Source: Chromera velia
Taxonomy: Eukaryota; Sar; Chromeraceae
NCBI GenBank assembly: GCA_018398765.1
Contig: JAHBMJ010002506.1
Span: 77,103 to 91,834, forward strand
Reading direction: 5' to 3'
Length of the DNA stretch: 14,732 nt
The position numbers and the translations under genes were made by a program. How positions within the stretch are numbered: position 1 is the stretch's first letter; each line of letters opens with the position of its first letter. Shown in pieces: positions 8,061 through 14,732 of this stretch. The notes beneath the pieces are model-generated. The model searched no databases. It was given only the letters and a program-made list of their open reading frames with translations, and was not told the DNA's origin.

Positions 8061-8680
8061 GACCTGTACGTAGAGGAAAGCCGCTCGACCACAACAAGAC
8101 CGTGTGGGGGGGAACTGTACTACCAAGCTTCCTTCTCGTGCGTTCTGCTCGGATTGCCTGCAAAGGTTCATACACAGAGGTCTGTCTGTTGCTTTAACGA
8201 AGCCAGAACGGACTGAGGGACTGAGGTCATGAGGGGCGGGAGGCGAGGGGAGCAGAGATAATGAAAGCAACGCACCAACATTCTGATTGACCAGTGAAGC
8301 CCTGATACGAACAAGGAGATGATGAACAACAGCAACACGAACCCACGGGAAGACGGTCAACCTGTCAACTCAGAAGTTGACCAACAGATTGCTTGCTCAT
8401 TCCAGGACTTTGGGAAGGGAACACGGCAGCACAGAAGCCGAACCAAGCATGAGGATGCTACCGGATCACAAGAGTGGCACGTACACACCGTTGGCTCAAA
8501 AATTTGGAGGTCCAGAAGGATGGTGGGTGAAATCCCCTTCAGTCTGCCGATCGAATTGCGCTGAGGAGACTGACAGCCGCGCTCGACAGATCGAAACACT
8601 CGAAACAGCTTCAACGAAACGTATATACCAGATTGGCGGTTCTTTGTTGGCTGATTCGGTGGGTGAAACTTTTGAAGCTA
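8061..8680. other. intergenic stretch, no gene seen
   Basis: I see no recognisable motif on either strand. A short stretch at about 8421-8447 (ACACGGCAGCA followed by GCCGAACCAA) resembles a piece of the 541-bp unit and may be a diverged fragment of it. It lies between the minus-strand helicase remains and the plus-strand AAA gene, so both promoters could be between here and 9445. Confidence 0.3.
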
Positions 8681-8686
8681 TAGGGG

Positions 8687-8890
8687 TTGATGGATGTTGA
8701 TATCCGTGCATGCATGATGTTGCGATATTGTTGCGATGGACGCCATATGGCGCATCGAAAACTATATATAGCTTCGCGGAACGCGCGCGCGCCAGGGCCG
8801 CCGCGCCGACCTGGCGCGCGCGCGATGCGAGTGCACGCGCGCATGCAGTGCATGCAGCTTGCATGCATGCAGTCTCGAATGATCGAATCT
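8687..8890. repeat. second TGCA-rich / CG-rich island with a perfect 15-bp GC stem
   Basis: CGCGCGCGCGCCAGG (8782-8796) and CCTGGCGCGCGCGCG (8810-8824) are perfect inverted arms with a 13-base GC loop. Flanks are rich in TGCATG, and the left flank holds CGCCATATGGCG (a perfect palindrome, about 8741-8752) and TATATATA (about 8764-8771). Similar in character to 491-740. It could be a copy of a non-coding element or a regulatory island upstream of the AAA gene. Confidence 0.6.
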
Positions 8891-9445
8891 GCAAATTTAG
8901 GAGTTCGGAAGTGACGACGGTTCATTCAATACAAATCGTTTTAATAGTCCTTCAGTCCTGCAGTCAGTGCTGCCTTGAATGAGCAACTTTCGATTTCTCC
9001 TTTAGCGCAAACGGGCTTTGCCTGAGCCTCGAAGTTGAATCAGACTGAGGCCCTGTCTGACAGACACTTGTCGAACGGTGCTGGTTCCAATCTGAAAGCA
9101 TTTCGCTGCACGAAGAGAGTCAATATCAAGAGAACAGCTCAAGGCGGACACGCACACAATCAGCCGAAACCGCAGGGCTGACACATTCACTGAGATTCTC
9201 CACCCAAAACAGCCAGTCAGTGTCTCTCTGTGTAGACGGGCATCCCCACGTCTGCAGCAGCTGTTCGCTGAATCACGTGTCGATCCTGCAGAGCATTGAT
9301 TGGCCCTGGAGAACAGCAGTGGGCGGAAAACGTCGAGCCTGAGAGAAGAGACCGTGCAGGGGAGGGCGTAAGAGAGACAGCAGCAGAGAGCACTTGACCA
9401 AAAACCGCCGGTCGCTTTCACAGAACAGATACCCATTGAAGTGCC
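8891..9445 (+). promoter_or_regulatory. upstream region of the AAA ATPase gene
   Basis: No gene is recognised here. It presumably includes the promoter and 5' leader of the AAA gene. The start ATG at 9446 follows GTGCC and is followed by G. A long minus-strand frame (9002-9577) overlaps the first exon and has no motif, so I read it as a shadow. Confidence 0.3.
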
Positions 9446-14648
<5,203 letters not shown>

Positions 14649-14674
14649 GTCAGTCAGTGGACAGATGCACTCGA

Positions 14675-14675
<1 letters not shown>

Positions 14676-14709
<34 letters not shown>

Positions 14710-14730
14710 GGAGAGAGAGAGAGAGAGAGG
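14676..14730 (+). repeat. (GT)n then (GA)n microsatellite at the right edge
   Basis: A short GT tract passes into a GA tract that continues to the end of the window. It lies in intron 11. The (GA)n is purine-rich, unlike the pyrimidine-rich tracts in the other introns of this gene. Confidence 0.9.
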
Positions 14731-14732
14731 CA

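Overview
The window comes from the nuclear genome of a microbial eukaryote. It has intron-rich genes, a mitochondrial-type presequence, long pyrimidine-rich introns full of microsatellites, and no bacterial gene organisation. The mix of protein types would suit an alveolate such as a chromerid alga. That assignment is an inference from general features, not from a database match.

Layout. (1) 1-1077: no recognisable gene, but a TGCA-rich and CG-rich island at about 491-740. (2) 1078-3076, plus strand: a complete two-exon gene for a 215-residue single-pass membrane protein with a mitochondrial-like N-terminus and unknown family. Its 1351-base intron carries (CT)n, (GT)n, (CCTT)n and (GTCT)n tracts. 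(3) About 3600-4470: an AT-rich, CTAG-rich island with nested palindromes and a degenerate tRNA-Ser-like stretch, probably an old mobile-element remnant. (4) 4478 to about 7885, minus strand: separated pieces of a superfamily 1 helicase (UPF1/HELZ/MOV10-like). Motif VI and the C-terminal tail are clear, motif V is broken by a frame shift, and a conserved IGVIxxYRAQ block ends at the edge of a 541-bp tandem repeat. The repeat has 2.4 copies and contains an N exactly where the first two copies differ. A further weak candidate piece lies beyond the repeat. (5) About 7886-9445: no gene; a second TGCA/CG island with a perfect 15-bp GC stem. (6) 9446-14648, plus strand: the first eleven exons (480 residues) of a spastin-type AAA ATPase, running off the right edge.

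The AAA protein is the best-supported gene. It begins Met-Gly-Cys, which suggests dual acylation. A MIT-like helical domain follows, then a long RGG-rich linker, then an almost complete AAA module with Walker A, pore loop, Walker B, sensor 1 and arginine fingers. All eleven exons join in frame with AG acceptors and GT donors. An unusual donor, GTCAGT, is used at six of the twelve introns defined here.

The strand bias of pyrimidines follows transcription. The plus strand is pyrimidine-rich through the two plus-strand genes and purine-rich from about 4.5 to 7.7 kb, where the helicase pieces lie on the minus strand. This supports a single minus-strand transcription unit there, with the tandem repeat inside it. 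No cooperating pathway links the genes.
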